Source: Sulfurimonas paralvinellae
Lineage (GTDB): Bacteria > Campylobacterota > Campylobacteria > Campylobacterales > Sulfurimonadaceae
Length of the DNA: 64,000 nucleotides
Direction: 5' to 3'
Assembly (NCBI RefSeq): GCF_014905135.1
Contig: NZ_CP041406.1
Coordinates: forward strand, 62,001 to 126,000
Shown here: positions 62,331 through 64,000 of the stretch, one piece after another
Numbering within the stretch: the stretch's first letter is position 1
Layout: every line of letters starts with the position of its first letter
Program-made: the position numbers and the translations under genes
The notes under the pieces: generated by a model
The model's input: only the letters and a program-made list of their open reading frames with translations
Told to the model about the DNA's origin: nothing
Databases searched by the model: none

Positions 62331-63017
62331 TTATCCTTCGTTTATTAAAAACTGCGCAAATTTAAAGTCTAGTTCTGTATCGATGTCTATTGATTTTTCT
62401 TGTGGCATTTTATAGGCATAAATTTTACTGTTCAAAAAGAAAGTTTTTTCTTTGAGCACTCTTTTGGTATCTGCAATATATATAGCTCCATTCAGCCTGT
62501 AGTAAGGTTCAAGATCTTGACTTCTTTTGTTCTTTGCTTCAGCTTGTAAAAAGTTTTGCATACTGTTGTCTTCAGGGAGTTGGTTTGACCATAGAGGTGA
62601 ATGTTCCGTCTTACAAACACTGATGACGGCATCAGCTTTTTTTGTCATAAGCAACTCTATAGCTTCATCGATTTCTTTGGAAGTTCGTAGGGGACTAGTT
62701 GGTTGTAGTAGTACGATAAAGTCGTATGTATCACTGTTCTCAATTGTGTGAATGACTGTTTCAATACTGCTTGCTGTGTCACTTGCAAGTTCTTGAGGCC
62801 TTTGTAAAACATCACTACCATACTCTTTAGCAATTTCCAAGATCGTTTCATCATCACTCGTGACGATAACTTTGTCTATGTATGTACTCTGTAGTCCCGC
62901 TTCTATGCTCCATGCTATTAATGGCTTTCCTGCCAGGTCGAGTATATTTTTCCTTGGTACTCTTTTACTCCCGCTACGCGCTGGAATAATTGCTAAAAAA
63001 GTTTTTTTCTGTAACAT
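62331..63017 (-). CDS. ptmB: CMP-nonulosonate cytidylyltransferase (PtmB/NeuA/PseF-like)
   Basis: 228 aa. Nucleotide-binding IIPARSGSKRVPRKNILDLAGKPLIAWSI at residues 10-38, VTSDDETI, LLQPTSPLR near 103-111 and YRLNGAIYI near 173-181. Activates a nonulosonic acid to its CMP form for transfer to flagellin. Whether the sugar is legionaminic or pseudaminic acid cannot be settled here; the PtmE-like neighbour favours the legionaminic route. Its start overlaps the ptmE stop. Confidence 0.88.
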   Translation of the reverse strand: MLQKKTFLAIIPARSGSKRVPRKNILDLAGKPLIAWSIEAGLQSTYIDKVIVTSDDETILEIAKEYGSDVLQRPQELASDTASSIETVIHTIENSDTYDFIVLLQPTSPLRTSKEIDEAIELLMTKKADAVISVCKTEHSPLWSNQLPEDNSMQNFLQAEAKNKRSQDLEPYYRLNGAIYIADTKRVLKEKTFFLNSKIYAYKMPQEKSIDIDTELDFKFAQFLINEG

Positions 63018-64000
63018 TAAAAGATCTCACCATACTCGTTTTGTGCCTGTTCAAAGTCACTCATCCGACCAATGTCGAGCCAATATTCATGGATAGGAAA
63101 AGAGATTGATTTTAGCTCATCTTTGATGATATCCTCAAAGAGTGTTGGCATATCATAGAACTCATTTTTTGGTATATACTCAAAGACTTGTGGTGAAAGA
63201 GTGTAAATACCGGCATTGACAAAAAATTTATGAACTGGTTTTTCTTCTATGGATGTAATACGACTGCCATCTGTTTGTATGACCCCATAAGGAACCTGAT
63301 AATCGTACTCACGCACACACATCGTAGCAACAGAGTGTTCCATCAAGTGAAAATCGAGCAGATGTTCAAAGTTTACATTTGTCAAAAGGTCGGCATTCAT
63401 CACAAAAAACGGCTCTTGCGGACGTTCCTGTATGAGACTGAGCGCTCCTGCCGTGCCAAGGCGCTTCGTTTCTTCGATATAGTCAATATTTACACCCAAA
63501 TCACTTCCATCCCCAAAATATTTTTTGATCATATCAGCTTTGTAGTTGACACTAATAGTAATATTGACAAAACCATACTTGGCAAAGTTTTCGATAATTG
63601 TCTCAAGAATCGGTTTATTGCCGACTTTTAAGAGTGGTTTTGGAATATCTTCGGTCAAAGGACGAAGACGTGTTCCCAGGCCTCCTGCCATTAAAATCAC
63701 CCTGTTGTTTTTTGCATTTGTTTTTAACAGTTTTGAGATCTCTTCGATCTTTACTAACTTACCTTCATCATCTACGATAGGAATCTGGTATATTTGTTTG
63801 CGAACAGCTTTTTGAATAATCAGTTCTTTAGAATCATTGATATTTGCCAGTGTCGGTTCTTTAAAGTAAAGATTTTCTATACTTGATTCAAGCGTGAGAC
63901 CATCAAGCAGTCCACGACGAATATCTCCATCACTCAAAGTTCCAACAACTTTTTCATCATTATCCAGTACAATAGCAATACGCATTGCTCCTTTGTCGAT
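63017..64000 (-). CDS. ptmE: CBS-domain nucleotidyltransferase (PtmE/LegB-like), 5' end beyond the window
   Basis: 327 codons visible; the frame stays open to the right edge (IDKGAMRIAIVLDNDEKVVG), so the gene begins outside and the Met at 63985 is internal. Residues in view: CBS pair (TLSDGDIRRGLL; QIPIVDDEGKL) then nucleotidyltransferase with LMAGGLGTRLRPLTEDIPKPLLKVGNKPI, MNADLLTNVNF and NAGIYTLSP. PtmE in Campylobacter makes GDP-glucosamine for legionaminic acid. First gene in view of the ptmE-ptmB-maf operon. Confidence 0.87.
   Translation of the reverse strand: MDKGAMRIAIVLDNDEKVVGTLSDGDIRRGLLDGLTLESSIENLYFKEPTLANINDSKELIIQKAVRKQIYQIPIVDDEGKLVKIEEISKLLKTNAKNNRVILMAGGLGTRLRPLTEDIPKPLLKVGNKPILETIIENFAKYGFVNITISVNYKADMIKKYFGDGSDLGVNIDYIEETKRLGTAGALSLIQERPQEPFFVMNADLLTNVNFEHLLDFHLMEHSVATMCVREYDYQVPYGVIQTDGSRITSIEEKPVHKFFVNAGIYTLSPQVFEYIPKNEFYDMPTLFEDIIKDELKSISFPIHEYWLDIGRMSDFEQAQNEYGEIF

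Noticed and set aside
1-64000. CRISPR array, insertion sequence, prophage or rRNA operon
   Set aside because: No regularly spaced repeats, transposase, integrase, phage or rRNA sequence was seen.

Overview
The window looks like a chromosomal segment of a free-living member of the Campylobacterota (Epsilonproteobacteria), most like Sulfurimonas or a close relative. The evidence is seen in gene content and order: recA-eno-(FtsB-like)-(AMIN) and fliQ-murB orders as in Campylobacter and Helicobacter, an MqnD of the futalosine menaquinone route, a cytoplasmic TlpD-like chemoreceptor, a DUF115 (Maf) gene next to flagellin and sugar-nucleotide genes, a TIGR04219-type porin-like protein, moderately AT-rich DNA, and TATAAT-type promoters often preceded by TG or GC. 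The genus is inference. No insertion sequence, prophage, CRISPR array, rRNA or plasmid gene was seen; there is one tRNA, Ser(GGA).

Layout. 1-2.4 kb: end of a DUF1538 membrane protein, then cobU-cobS-cobC. 2.4-5.8 kb: tRNA-Ser, an ICMT-like methyltransferase, fatty acid cis/trans isomerase and a small membrane protein. 5.8-11 kb (minus strand): a soluble CZB chemoreceptor, a LapD/LapG c-di-GMP pair and a B12-binding radical SAM protein. 11.2-19.1 kb: MFS carrier, DUF481 barrel, MscS, DUF309, rhodanese, a SUV3-like helicase and a chemoreceptor with a c-heme motif. 19.2-25 kb (minus): cobT-cbiB-cbiP-cobD followed upstream by three accessory genes. 25.1-31.4 kb: a REC-GGDEF-EAL protein and btuB-btuF-btuD-btuC. 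31.4-37.9 kb: NFACT/RqcH-like protein, cdsA-dxr-tsaD, tpx and an outer-membrane barrel. 37.9-46.8 kb: murB-fliQ-mqnD, a 269-bp nested inverted-repeat element, recA-eno and a cell-wall/ion-transport run. 46.8-59.2 kb: an SQR-like flavoprotein, asnB, panE, msrA, an antiporter, bioB and topA. 59.2-64 kb: flagellin and a Maf-ptmB-ptmE glycosylation operon running off the window.

How it works together. The two cob clusters plus btuBFDC give B12 uptake, corrinoid amidation and side-chain attachment, and nucleotide-loop assembly. LapD/LapG and the REC-GGDEF-EAL protein form a local c-di-GMP layer for surface attachment. Flagellin, fliQ, Maf/ptmB/ptmE and two chemoreceptors make a motility layer.

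Three DNA-level signals are not explained by the genes: (1) the octamer TGCGTGAG occurs at least 43 times on the two strands, about 40-fold above a composition-based expectation; (2) at least eleven genes have a -10 box placed 5-7 nt before the start codon, implying leaderless mRNAs; (3) a 269-nt element before mqnD folds as a long closing stem with two capped arms whose loops are perfectly complementary. All counts were made by eye.
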